A stretch of 64,000 nucleotides of DNA from Granulicella sp. L56. GTDB lineage: Bacteria; Acidobacteriota; Terriglobia; Terriglobales; Acidobacteriaceae. Positions within the stretch are counted from its first letter, which is position 1. Every line of letters starts with the position of its first letter. The notes below the pieces were generated by a model. The model saw only the letters and a program-made list of their open reading frames with translations, was not told where the DNA came from and searched no databases. The DNA is taken from assembly GCF_009765835.1 (NCBI RefSeq), contig NZ_LMUS01000006.1:1942438-2006437 (forward strand), given 5' to 3'. Positions 33,423 through 41,518 of the stretch are shown here, piece after piece. A program made the position numbers and the translations under genes.

Positions 33423-34307
33423 ATGAACCGTCGCCAGTTTAGCCAATTGATTGCCGCAGCGGGTGTTGCGCAGGTGCTTCCTCGCTCTCAGGCCCAGGCC
33501 CCATCCTCTTCACAAGGGTTTCGCTTTTCTGTCCAGCTCTGGACCATCGAAAAGCAGGCCCCTTTCGATCGCTGTCTTGAAATCGTCGCTGCCGCCGGCT
33601 ACGAAGGCGTCGAGTTGATCGGCGAATTTCGTAAGTGGTCCGCCGACGAAACTCGTCGCATCATGGCAAAGATGTCCTCGCTGCATCTCCACTTCGACAT
33701 GATCAGTGGCGTCAAATCAGGATTTGCCGATCCAAACGGAACGAAGGATTTTCTCGCCGATTTGAAGACACAATTCGAATTTGCAAAAGCTCTTCAAAGC
33801 CCGCAGATCAACCTCAAGTCCGGCCCAAGCATCGACGGCCTGTCCCCTGAGGCTCAATACGCGGCGAGTGTCGAGAACCTGAAGCGTGCTGCCGATCTTG
33901 CCGCGGCCAACAACATTCAGTTCGTCCTCGAACCTATCGATCCCATCGAAAACCCAACGATGTATATGAAAAGCGTCAGCCAGGGATTTGCGATTGTTCG
34001 CGAGGTGGCAAGCCCGCACGTCAAAGTGTTGTACGACTTCTACCACGAGCAGCGCGCCGCCGGAAACCTCATCGAGAAGCTCGAGCAGAACATCGATCTC
34101 GTCGGCCTCGTCCACATCGCCGATGTGCCCAATCGCAACCAACCCGGTACAGGCGAGATCGACTACAACAATATCTACAAAAAACTCGCGCAGCTAAAGT
34201 ACGACAAATTTATTGCGATGGAGTTCTTTCCGACAGGCGATCTCCTCACCATATTGAAGGCAGCGAGGCTACAGGCCTTGCAGGCGCAGGCTTCCATAAC
34301 TAAATAA
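33423..34307 (+). CDS. Exported TIM-barrel isomerase/epimerase (hydroxypyruvate isomerase-like)
   Basis: A 294-residue protein. The N-terminus MNRRQFSQLIAAAG has the twin-arginine (RR-x-F) signature followed by a hydrophobic stretch and AQA, so it is probably Tat-exported. The barrel includes YEGVELIGEFRKW, QFVLEPIDPIENP, VKVLYDFYHEQRAAGN and LVHIADVPNRNQPGTGEIDYN, the metal-ligand positions of hydroxypyruvate isomerase-like enzymes. Substrate unknown. It lies about 70 bp downstream of a cytosolic paralog and upstream of a small secreted protein and an M19 dipeptidase. Confidence 0.8.
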   Translation: MNRRQFSQLIAAAGVAQVLPRSQAQAPSSSQGFRFSVQLWTIEKQAPFDRCLEIVAAAGYEGVELIGEFRKWSADETRRIMAKMSSLHLHFDMISGVKSGFADPNGTKDFLADLKTQFEFAKALQSPQINLKSGPSIDGLSPEAQYAASVENLKRAADLAAANNIQFVLEPIDPIENPTMYMKSVSQGFAIVREVASPHVKVLYDFYHEQRAAGNLIEKLEQNIDLVGLVHIADVPNRNQPGTGEIDYNNIYKKLAQLKYDKFIAMEFFPTGDLLTILKAARLQALQAQASITK

Positions 34308-34335
34308 AGCTGAGCTTATTGCAAATGGAGAGTAT

Positions 34336-34770
34336 ATGAATTTCCTCGCTAAATTTGTGACTGCTGCAGCGCTTTTTACTCTTGTTCTGGGAACGAATGC
34401 ACAGACACTTCGAGTAAAGATCATTAGCGGTAAGACTGGAAAACCTGTAGCTAACGAACACGTCAACTTTTTCAGAAATGGAGACTTTGCCGATCTGATG
34501 GGAAGCCACAACATTCGTGGATTTACAACGGATGGAAATGGCGTAATTACAGTGGCAGAGATTGCTGCGGATACTCAAACTGTCGGTGTTTCTGTTGATT
34601 GGCATCGTGCATGCTCCAAGCATTACCAATGGTTTTCGCTTCATCAGATATTTTTCACTGGCGTTGCTAGCGAAAACTCTTGTAAGTCGAGAATCAGACA
34701 AGAAGCGGCTCCCGGAACTCTCATCTTTTACGTCCGCCCTGAAACATTCTTCGAGAAAATGGCGCATTAA
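34336..34770 (+). CDS. Secreted protein of unknown function, low GC
   Basis: A 144-residue protein with a signal peptide (FVTAAALFTLVLGTNAQ). The mature part starts with LRVKIISGKTGKPVANEHVNFFRNGDF and has GFTTDGNGVITVAEI, a beta-sandwich pattern of the carboxypeptidase-regulatory type; the C-terminal part has several Cys/His residues (RACSKHYQWFSLHQ). Its base composition is clearly less GC-rich than the neighbouring genes, which fits recent acquisition. It ends one base before the dipeptidase ATG. Confidence 0.65.
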   Translation: MNFLAKFVTAAALFTLVLGTNAQTLRVKIISGKTGKPVANEHVNFFRNGDFADLMGSHNIRGFTTDGNGVITVAEIAADTQTVGVSVDWHRACSKHYQWFSLHQIFFTGVASENSCKSRIRQEAAPGTLIFYVRPETFFEKMAH

Positions 34771-34771
34771 G

Positions 34772-35818
34772 ATGCCGATCAAAATCTTCGACGGACACAA
34801 CGACGTTGTTCAGCACCTCCGCGAGTACCGCCCGGACGGCATCGACTTTCTCGAGCGCTCCACCGGCCATCTCGATCTTCCTCGCGCCGAGGCTGGCGGC
34901 ATGTTCGGCGGCTTCTTCGCGCTCGGTGTCTTTGCAAAATACAACGCCGAACAAGACCTCACCGTCACCGAAACCGGCTACGAAGTCCGCATGGCCGAGC
35001 CGCTCGACCGCTTAAGCACCTACAAAGAGATTGCTCTCCAACTCGCCGCGCTAAGATCTGTTGAACAGCGCTCCCTCGGCAAAATCCGCATCGCTACCAC
35101 CGTCGACCAGATCGAGCAGGCCCGCCGCGAAGATGCCTTCGCCATCCTGCTCCACATGGAAGGCGCAGACGCCATCGGCCCCGAACTCGGCGAACTCAGC
35201 GAGCTCTATCGCTCCGGCCTGCGCTCGCTCGGCCTCGTCTGGAGCCGCCCCAACATCTTCGGCCACGGCGTCCCCTTTGCCTATCCGCGCTCGCCCGACA
35301 CCGGTCCCGGCCTCACGCCTGCCGGAAAAAATCTAGTTCGCGAGTGCAACCGTCTCGGCATCATGCTCGACCTCGCCCATCTCAACGAGCGCGGCTTCTG
35401 GGACGTCGCCGCCCTCAGCACATCGCCGCTCGTCGTCACCCACACCTGCGTCCACGCCATCTGCCCCACGGCCCGCAACCTCACCGATCGCCAGATCGCC
35501 GCCATCCGCGCATCGAACGGTGTCGTCGGCATGAACTTCTCCGTCGGCGACGTCCGCCCCGACGGCCACCGCAATCCAGACACGCCGCTCACCCTCGTCG
35601 CCGAACACATCGCCTACCTCGTCGACCGTCTCGGCATCGACCGCGTCGCCATCGGCTCCGACTTCGACGGCGCCACCATCCCCGCGCCCATCGGCGACGC
35701 CAGCGGCCTCCCTCACCTCATCGACGCGCTGCGCCAGCATGGCTTCGACGACGCCTCCCTCGAAAAAATAGCCTCCGAAAACTGGATGCGCGTCCTCCGC
35801 CTCACCCTCCGCCAGTAG
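34772..35818 (+). CDS. Membrane dipeptidase family (M19) peptidase
   Basis: A 348-residue amidohydrolase-fold enzyme of the renal dipeptidase family M19. Metal-binding and catalytic signatures: FDGHNDVVQHL (HxD), HMEGADAIG, LVVTHTCVHAICPTARNLTDRQI and VAIGSDFDGA. The N-terminus begins directly with the first strand, so I take the ATG at 34772 as start; the longer open frame upstream overlaps the secreted protein gene and has no support. No signal peptide, thus probably cytosolic. The enzyme cleaves dipeptides or related N-acyl compounds. Confidence 0.88.
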   Translation: MPIKIFDGHNDVVQHLREYRPDGIDFLERSTGHLDLPRAEAGGMFGGFFALGVFAKYNAEQDLTVTETGYEVRMAEPLDRLSTYKEIALQLAALRSVEQRSLGKIRIATTVDQIEQARREDAFAILLHMEGADAIGPELGELSELYRSGLRSLGLVWSRPNIFGHGVPFAYPRSPDTGPGLTPAGKNLVRECNRLGIMLDLAHLNERGFWDVAALSTSPLVVTHTCVHAICPTARNLTDRQIAAIRASNGVVGMNFSVGDVRPDGHRNPDTPLTLVAEHIAYLVDRLGIDRVAIGSDFDGATIPAPIGDASGLPHLIDALRQHGFDDASLEKIASENWMRVLRLTLRQ

Positions 35819-35845
35819 CCAGCAAGCGCGTAAACTGATAGCTCC

Positions 35846-37339
35846 ATGGAACCGAATGCCACAACCCCGACCGTAGCCACCATCGCCTCTCTCTCGCAGC
35901 ACGAAGGCCAGACCGTCACTCTGCGCGGCTGGCTCTACAACCTGCGCGCCTCGGGCAAGCTCCTCTTCCCCATCTTCCGCGACGGCACCGGAACCATCCA
36001 GGGCATCGTCCCCAGGGCCGCCGTTCCCGAAGAAGTCTTCGAGACGCTCAAGAATCTCACGCTCGAATCCAGCCTCACCGTCACCGGCAAAGTCCGCGCC
36101 GACAGCCGCGCCCCCTCGGGCTACGAGCTCGATGTCGAGAACGTCGAAGTCGTCCAGCGCGTCCCCGACGAAACCCCCTTCCCCATCTCGCTCAAAGAGC
36201 ACGGCGTCGACTTCCTCATGGAGCACCGCCACCTCTGGCTGCGCACCCCGCGCCAGTCGGCCATCCTGCGCGTCCGCGCCACCATCATGCGCGCAGCTTC
36301 GGAATACTTCGACACCAACGGCTTCATCCGCACCGACCCACCGATTCTCACGCCGAACGCCTGCGAAGGCACCAGCGAATTATTCGAGATGGACTACTTC
36401 GACAACGGCAAGGCCTACCTCACCCAGTCCGGCCAGCTCTACATCGAAGCCACCGCGCTCGCTCTCGGCAAGGTCTACAGCTTCGGCCCGACGTTTCGCG
36501 CCGAAAAATCCAAGACCCGCCGCCACCTCACCGAGTTCTGGATGATCGAGCCCGAGGTAGCCTACGCCGGCCTCGACGACATCATGGACCTCGCCGAAGC
36601 CTTCATCACCCACATCGTCACCCGCGTGCTCGAGTCGCACCGCGCCGACCTCAAAGTCATAGGCCGCGACGTATCCAAACTCGAACCGATCATCGCCTCC
36701 TCTGAACACTCAACCAATCAAAATGCTGTCATTCTGAGCGAAGCGAAGAACCCCCGCATCTCGCCCGAAGCACCCCAAACATCAACCGCAGCCGAAGCGC
36801 CCATTCCCGCCCCAACTGGCGTCGAAGGCGCGTCCGCCGCCCGCAGCGCTTTCCCCCGCCTCAGCTACGACGAAGCCCACGCCATGCTCGAAAAAGCCTA
36901 CGCGGAAGGCAAGCTCGAAAACCCGCACCAGTACGGCGACGATTTCGGCTCCCCCGACGAGACCTACATCTCCAGCCAGTTCGACCGCCCCGTCATGGTC
37001 CATCGCTACCCTGCCGCCATCAAGGCGTTCTATATGCAGCCCGACCCAGCCGATCCCACCAAGGCCCTCTGCGTCGACGTCCTCGCCCCCGAGGGCTACG
37101 GCGAAATCATCGGCGGCTCGCAGCGCGTCGACAGCTACGATCTATTGAAGTCCCGCATCGAAGAGCACAATCTCCCTCTCGCCGCCTTCCAGTGGTACCT
37201 CGACCTGCGCCAATACGGCAGCGTCCCACACGCCGGATTCGGCATGGGCATCGAGCGAGTCGTAGCCTGGCTCTGCGGCCTAGACCACGTCCGCGAAACC
37301 ATCCCCTTCGCTCGGACCCTCAACCGAATTTACCCATAG
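35846..37339 (+). CDS. asnS: Asparagine--tRNA ligase with repeat-derived insertion
   Basis: A 497-residue class II synthetase. Anticodon OB domain ([21 protein letters not shown]), motif 1 around 150-170 ([23 protein letters not shown]), motif 2 ([26 protein letters not shown]) and motif 3 ([16 protein letters not shown]). Between VSKLEP (about 280) and [13 protein letters not shown] (about 337) there is an insertion of about 55 residues, rich in Ala/Pro/Thr. Its middle, VILSEAKNP (residues 295-303), is encoded by a copy of the genome's dispersed repeat (36728-36759). Other AsnRSs pass this point with only a few residues. The insert lies on a surface loop before the catalytic core resumes (inference). 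Confidence 0.95.
   Translation: MEPNATTPTVATIASLSQHEGQTVTLRGWLYNLRASGKLLFPIFRDGTGTIQGIVPRAAVPEEVFETLKNLTLESSLTVTGKVRADSRAPSGYELDVENVEVVQRVPDETPFPISLKEHGVDFLMEHRHLWLRTPRQSAILRVRATIMRAASEYFDTNGFIRTDPPILTPNACEGTSELFEMDYFDNGKAYLTQSGQLYIEATALALGKVYSFGPTFRAEKSKTRRHLTEFWMIEPEVAYAGLDDIMDLAEAFITHIVTRVLESHRADLKVIGRDVSKLEPIIASSEHSTNQNAVILSEAKNPRISPEAPQTSTAAEAPIPAPTGVEGASAARSAFPRLSYDEAHAMLEKAYAEGKLENPHQYGDDFGSPDETYISSQFDRPVMVHRYPAAIKAFYMQPDPADPTKALCVDVLAPEGYGEIIGGSQRVDSYDLLKSRIEEHNLPLAAFQWYLDLRQYGSVPHAGFGMGIERVVAWLCGLDHVRETIPFARTLNRIYP
36728..36759 (+). repeat. Dispersed repeat inside asnS, copy C
   Basis: gtcattctgagcgaagcgaa followed by gaaccc, read in frame as [10 protein letters not shown]. This is the short 'VILSEAKNP' form of the same repeat family as copies A, B and D. 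Confidence 0.7.
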
Positions 37340-37414
37340 ATGACTAGGCAAATTTCGCTGCTTTTCGGCACGATACGATGCGATTTTCCTGCTCCTGTTA
37401 TGATTCTGCACTGT

Positions 37415-38842
37415 ATGCCTGGAGTATGGGAATTGCGTAAAGTCCTCTTTGTCTCTCTTTTCTTTTCTGCTTTGATAGGTTGCAGCGGGCCCCAGTTTCA
37501 AGGCTCTCTCTCTAATCGCGATGGCAATGGTGGCGGTCCTATTGCACCAGCAGGCCAACCGCAAGTCACGTCGGTAAGCCCTGCCACAGCCGTGGCGGGA
37601 GGCGGCTCCTTCACGCTTACTGTGACGGGACTGAACTTCGCTCCGACCACGGCGGTGCTCTGGGACGACAACACAAGCCTGACGACGACTTATGTCTCTC
37701 CCACCGTCTTGCGCGCGCTGGTTCCGGCTTCGTTGATCGGCCGTCCGGACACGGTCACCATCACGCCATCGCCCCTAGTTTCCATCAACTACAGCGCCAA
37801 CTTCACCGTCACCTCTGCGCCTTTGACAGGTAATCCTTCCCTCTCCGCGGCCATGGTTCCGGTTCAGGCGAACGATATCGCGTGGAATCCGGCGAACCAG
37901 CAGTTCTATCTCTCGGTGGCAAGCGGAAACGGAAGCAATGCGAACACCATCACAGCTCTCGATGCTCAGACTGGCGGGCTCGGTGCCTCCGTCTCTACAG
38001 GCAGTCAGCCAGATACGCTTGCCATTTCTACCGATGGCACGTACCTCTACGCTGGCTTGAATGATGCAGGCAGTGTTCATCGGTACACACTGCCCGCTTT
38101 GCAATCTGACATCGACATCCCTCTAGGATCAGAGACCGACGGAAGCTACTATGCAATCGATGTGGCGGTTCTGCCGGGAAGTCCTCACTCTGTAGCGATT
38201 TCTCGCGGAATCCAGAGCGTCAATCCTCATGAACAGGGGGGTGTCCTCGTCTACGATGACGCAGTCGCGCGTGCCCAATCTGTTCCCGGGTATACCTTCG
38301 GAAAGGGTCCCATCGACTCACTTCTTTGGAACCCGAACGGACAGGGCCTTTATGGCATCGACACCGAGCTCGGGTCTGGTCTTTACGTCATGTCGGTCAA
38401 TCCAGCGGGCGTCCAACTCCAGACGCAGATCAGCGCTGTCGGATCGGCGCTCGGCAACCATCTCCACTTCGATTCGACCACCGGGTATATTTACACCGAC
38501 TCTGGCAAAGTCATCGATCCTGCGACGAATTCCATCGTCGGAACCTTTCCCCTCACTGCCGTTCAGGGAGTATTTAACGGATCCACCATCATGGTGCCGG
38601 ATGGCAAACTGAATATCGCCTATTTTCTCGGTCAATCGATCAGCGGCGGAGGCTATGTCATCGAGGCTTTCGATCTCACCAACTTCACACTGCTCGGTTC
38701 AACCTCTGTAACGAACATCTCAGGAACCCCTTCCAGGATAATTCGATGGGGCAACAATGGGCTGGCGTTTTTGACCGGCAACGCGTCCGGCGCAGGCGTC
38801 TATCTGCTCAGCGGAGGCTTCGTCACCTCTCCCGCACCGTAG
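37415..38842 (+). CDS. Exported IPT/TIG-domain beta-propeller lipoprotein
   Basis: About 475 residues. The N-terminus has a hydrophobic helix ending in LFFSALIGCSGP, a plausible lipobox. An IPT/TIG Ig-like domain follows (VTSVSPATAVAGGGSFTLTVTG, about residues 65-140), then a propeller-like region with YVTN-type repeats (ITALDAQTGGLGASVSTG, LAISTDGTYLYAGLNDAGSVHRY). The start is uncertain: ATG at 37415 keeps a signal peptide, while an open frame runs back to 37340, right against the asnS stop. Probably a surface protein. Confidence 0.65.
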   Translation: MPGVWELRKVLFVSLFFSALIGCSGPQFQGSLSNRDGNGGGPIAPAGQPQVTSVSPATAVAGGGSFTLTVTGLNFAPTTAVLWDDNTSLTTTYVSPTVLRALVPASLIGRPDTVTITPSPLVSINYSANFTVTSAPLTGNPSLSAAMVPVQANDIAWNPANQQFYLSVASGNGSNANTITALDAQTGGLGASVSTGSQPDTLAISTDGTYLYAGLNDAGSVHRYTLPALQSDIDIPLGSETDGSYYAIDVAVLPGSPHSVAISRGIQSVNPHEQGGVLVYDDAVARAQSVPGYTFGKGPIDSLLWNPNGQGLYGIDTELGSGLYVMSVNPAGVQLQTQISAVGSALGNHLHFDSTTGYIYTDSGKVIDPATNSIVGTFPLTAVQGVFNGSTIMVPDGKLNIAYFLGQSISGGGYVIEAFDLTNFTLLGSTSVTNISGTPSRIIRWGNNGLAFLTGNASGAGVYLLSGGFVTSPAP

Positions 38843-38952
38843 AGCTGTACCCAGTATGCCCGGCCGTCGAAACATGACAAACTACCCGGAAGAGCGTCTC
38901 ATAGAGTTGGAGAAGTAATCCCCTCAACCTAAAACGCTCCGGAGCGAAACGC

Positions 38953-39624
38953 ATGGCAATGAACGACTACAACCTGAGCAACACCTCCTACAACACCATC
39001 GACGTTCCCCGCGAGGAGACCGCCTCCCTGCTGGCCAAGGTGCTCGCCATCACCTCCGTCGGCTTCTTCATCACCTCCATCGGAGTCGCCACCGCGCCCC
39101 CCTGGGGAACGCTCGTCGGCTTCATCGTCGTCCTCGGGCTCGTCTTCGGCATCAGCTTCGCCCGCAAGGCCAGCCCCGGCCTCGCGCTCGGCATGTTTCT
39201 CGTCCTCACCTACTTCATGGGCTGGGAGATCGGCCCGCTCATCCAGCGCTACATCCACAACTTCGGCACCGGCCTCGTCTTCAACGCCGCCGCCACCACC
39301 GGATGCGGTATGGCCGTCATGGGCTGCGTCGCCTATCTCTTCAACATCAACTACCGCCGCATCTCCGGCATCGGCTTTGCCGCGCTGCTGCTGCTGATCA
39401 TCGCCGGCGTCGCCAGCATGTTCTTCCACTTCCTCTCGCCGGACACTTACTCCTGGCTCACCCTCGGCATCTTCGCCCTGCTCACCGTAGGCGACTTCGC
39501 CCGCATCCGCGCCGGTGGAGACGGGCGCTCCGCCGTCTCGCTTTCGCTCTCCATCTATCTCGACGCCATCAACATCTTCATGGCCGTCCTGCAACTGATG
39601 GGTGGCCGCCGCAGCAGAACCTAA
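38953..39624 (+). CDS. Bax inhibitor-1/YccA family membrane protein
   Basis: A 223-residue protein with seven hydrophobic helices, the BI-1/TMBIM layout: TASLLAKVLAITSVGFFITSIG, ASPGLALGMFLVLTYFMGWEIGPLI, GLVFNAAATTGCGMAVMG, and SLSIYLDAINIFMAVLQLMGG near the end with the conserved acidic residue. Family members are pH-dependent cation (calcium) leak channels or protease modulators. GGAG lies 9 nt before the ATG. Confidence 0.88.
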   Translation: MAMNDYNLSNTSYNTIDVPREETASLLAKVLAITSVGFFITSIGVATAPPWGTLVGFIVVLGLVFGISFARKASPGLALGMFLVLTYFMGWEIGPLIQRYIHNFGTGLVFNAAATTGCGMAVMGCVAYLFNINYRRISGIGFAALLLLIIAGVASMFFHFLSPDTYSWLTLGIFALLTVGDFARIRAGGDGRSAVSLSLSIYLDAINIFMAVLQLMGGRRSRT

Positions 39625-39650
39625 GCCTCGATACAACTCTCCTAACCAAA

Positions 39651-39674
39651 GTCGCCCCTCCAATCAGGGGCGGC
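39651..39674 (+). terminator. Terminator after Bax-inhibitor gene
   Basis: gtcgcccct and aggggcggc pair with a 6-nt loop and one mismatch, followed by ttcattt. Confidence 0.6.
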
Positions 39675-39729
39675 TTCATTTAAATAAGAGCAAACAACCT
39701 CCGCCGCGCCCATCACCCTCTAAGTGGAC

Positions 39730-39915
39730 ATGGTAGACATCGACCTCATCGTCAATACGCTTCGCGCCCACGGCCACAAAGTTGAAGATGTGCACCACGT
39801 CCCACCCAACGCCGGAGAATACGAGATGATCATCGACGGAGAGGTCGTCAATCTCGAAGGAGCACGGCACGTTCTTGAGCTCGATGGCCCAGGGAAAAGT
39901 TCAGCTCAGCTATAG
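39730..39915 (+). CDS. Small acidic conserved protein
   Basis: A 61-residue protein: MVDIDLIVNTLRAHGHKVEDVHHVPPNAGEYEM and then DGEVVNLEGARHVLELD. It has an alpha-beta-alpha feel and strong codon bias like nearby genes, and I recall similar small proteins (HGHxVExVxxVPxNAGxYE) in related genomes. No function is known. Start at 39730 (ATG); GTG at 39724 is possible. The ribosome site is weak. Confidence 0.5.
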   Translation: MVDIDLIVNTLRAHGHKVEDVHHVPPNAGEYEMIIDGEVVNLEGARHVLELDGPGKSSAQL

Positions 39916-40094
39916 CCACCGGCGCTCCCACCCTCCAACTTGTGCCCCGTACGATTAGTGCGCCCCAAGCCAATCCCCACCAAAATTCATCCATAACTCC
40001 CGCCGTCTATTGATAGAATTGCCCGACTTCGCTTTGGGCCGTCACCGCGGTCTCTGCGATGCATCGTCCGTTCGCCCAATCGGGGAGACCGCAT

Positions 40095-41237
40095 ATGAAG
40101 AAGACACTGTTGTGGATGGTTGGGCTCACGTTGATCCTGTCCTGCTTCGGAGGCGCGCTGCGCGCCCATGCCCAGGCCAAAGAGACAGACGTCACCGGCA
40201 ACTGGCAGGGAACGTTGCAAGCCGGTCAGGGCCTGCGCATTCTCATGAAGATCACCAAGGTCGATGGAAAGCTCAGGGGCATCTCCTACAGCATCGACCA
40301 GGGTGGACAGTCGATTCCGATCAATTCGATCACCGTGCAGGGCACTGCCTTCAATTTTGAGATTTCGGCGATCGACGTTACCTACGTTGGAACCCTGAGT
40401 GCCGACGGCAAGACCATCACCGGCAACCAGACCCAGGGCGGCCATAGCGCTGTCATGAACTTCCAGCACGTCACGCCTGAGGCCACCTGGGCCATTCCTG
40501 AGCCGCCAAAGGCGATGGCTCTCGATGCCGTGCCGAAGTTCGACGTGGTGACGGTAAAACCCAGCGACCCGAACCGTCCCGGCAAACTCTTCACCATTCA
40601 AGGGCGCCAGATCAAAACGATCAACACGACCATGAATGATCTGGTCACCTTTGCCTATAGCCTGCATGTCAAACAGATCGTAGGTGCGCCCGATTGGTTT
40701 GCCAGCGAGAAATTCGATCTTGACGGTGTACCCGACATCGAAGGTCGCCCCGACATTAAGCAGTTCAGGATGTTGATCCAGTCTGCACTCACACAGCGGT
40801 TCAAGTTCACCTTCCATCAAGACAAGAAAGAGCTCTCCGTCTACGCGCTGACGGTGGCAAAGGGTGGGCCCAAGATGACTGTAACCATTCACCAGCCGAA
40901 CGACCCAAGGAATTTTCTCTTTAGGGGGCTAGGGCAGTTGATGGTGACGAACTCGACCATGAAGGATTTCTGCGACGGTATGCAGGGAGCAGTGATGGAC
41001 CGCCCGGTCGTCGATCACACCGGCCTCACCGAGAGGTACGACTTTAACCTGAACTGGACGCCCGACGACTCGCAGTTTGCCTCATTTGGCCCCAGACCCC
41101 CGGCGAAAGACGATCCCAATGCGCCACCGAGTCTCTACACGGCGATACAGGAGCAGCTTGGGCTAAAGCTCGAGGCTACCAAGGCCAACGCCGAAGTCTT
41201 CGTCATCGACCATGTCGAGAAGCCCGCCGCGAATTAA
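40095..41237 (+). CDS. TIGR03435 family secreted protein
   Basis: A 380-residue protein with a signal peptide (TLLWMVGLTLILSCFGGALRAHAQ). Residues about 30-125 form a small beta domain (VTGNWQGTLQAGQGLRILMKI). From about residue 148 the TIGR03435 domain starts: PKFDVVTVKPSDPNRPG, FAYSLHVKQIVGAPDWFASEKFDLD, LIQSALTQRFKFTFHQDKKELSVYALTVAKGGPKM, DRPVVDHTGLTERYDFNLNWTPD and the C-terminal QEQLGLKLEATKANAEVFVIDHVEKP. This family is expanded in Acidobacteria and is usually exported; its role is unknown. GGGGAGACC precedes the ATG. Confidence 0.9.
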   Translation: MKKTLLWMVGLTLILSCFGGALRAHAQAKETDVTGNWQGTLQAGQGLRILMKITKVDGKLRGISYSIDQGGQSIPINSITVQGTAFNFEISAIDVTYVGTLSADGKTITGNQTQGGHSAVMNFQHVTPEATWAIPEPPKAMALDAVPKFDVVTVKPSDPNRPGKLFTIQGRQIKTINTTMNDLVTFAYSLHVKQIVGAPDWFASEKFDLDGVPDIEGRPDIKQFRMLIQSALTQRFKFTFHQDKKELSVYALTVAKGGPKMTVTIHQPNDPRNFLFRGLGQLMVTNSTMKDFCDGMQGAVMDRPVVDHTGLTERYDFNLNWTPDDSQFASFGPRPPAKDDPNAPPSLYTAIQEQLGLKLEATKANAEVFVIDHVEKPAAN

Positions 41238-41244
41238 CAAACTT

Positions 41245-41277
41245 ACGGCCTGTGGGTAACAAAACGCCGCAGGCCGT
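41245..41277 (+). terminator. Hairpin after TIGR03435 gene
   Basis: acggcctgtgg and ccgcaggccgt pair over 11 positions (one wobble) with an 11-nt loop, 8 nt after the stop; no T-run follows. Confidence 0.45.
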
Positions 41278-41347
41278 GGATCCCGTCCGGGCTCATGCCT
41301 TCGACCACACCGTTTTGCAGAGGCTATCGAGTCATCAAAAATGATTG

Positions 41348-41393
41348 CCCTTCTGACCCTGAGCGGAGCCGAAGGGGAAGAACCCCCGTATTT
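41348..41393. repeat. Dispersed repeat, copy D
   Basis: gcccttctgaccctgagcgg...aagaacccccgtattt; same family as copies A-C, of the gagcgaagcgaagaaccc type. It lies in the TIGR03435/YXWGXW gap. Confidence 0.65.
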
Positions 41394-41401
41394 AGCCTTT
41401 G

Positions 41402-41447
41402 CTGTTGCTCGTTCTTTACCGCTCTACACTCTCTCCGAATTTGCTCT
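41402..41447. repeat. Dispersed repeat tail, first copy
   Basis: A 46-bp stretch beginning ctgttgctcgttcttta. Its reverse complement matches 63849-63894 at 42 of 46 positions. It lies directly beside copy D, so both may be parts of one composite element. Confidence 0.7.
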
Positions 41448-41457
41448 AACTCACACC

Positions 41458-41507
41458 GCAAGAACAAAGCCCCCTTCCATGGAGATGGAAGGGGGCTTTG
41501 TTCTTGC
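41458..41507. terminator. Perfect 23-bp hairpin between convergent genes
   Basis: gcaagaacaaagcccccttc... pairs exactly with the mirror arm, 23 bp with a 4-nt GGAG loop, just before the stop of the YXWGXW gene at 41519. Strong terminator candidate for both directions. Confidence 0.75.
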
Positions 41508-41518
41508 AACATAAATAA

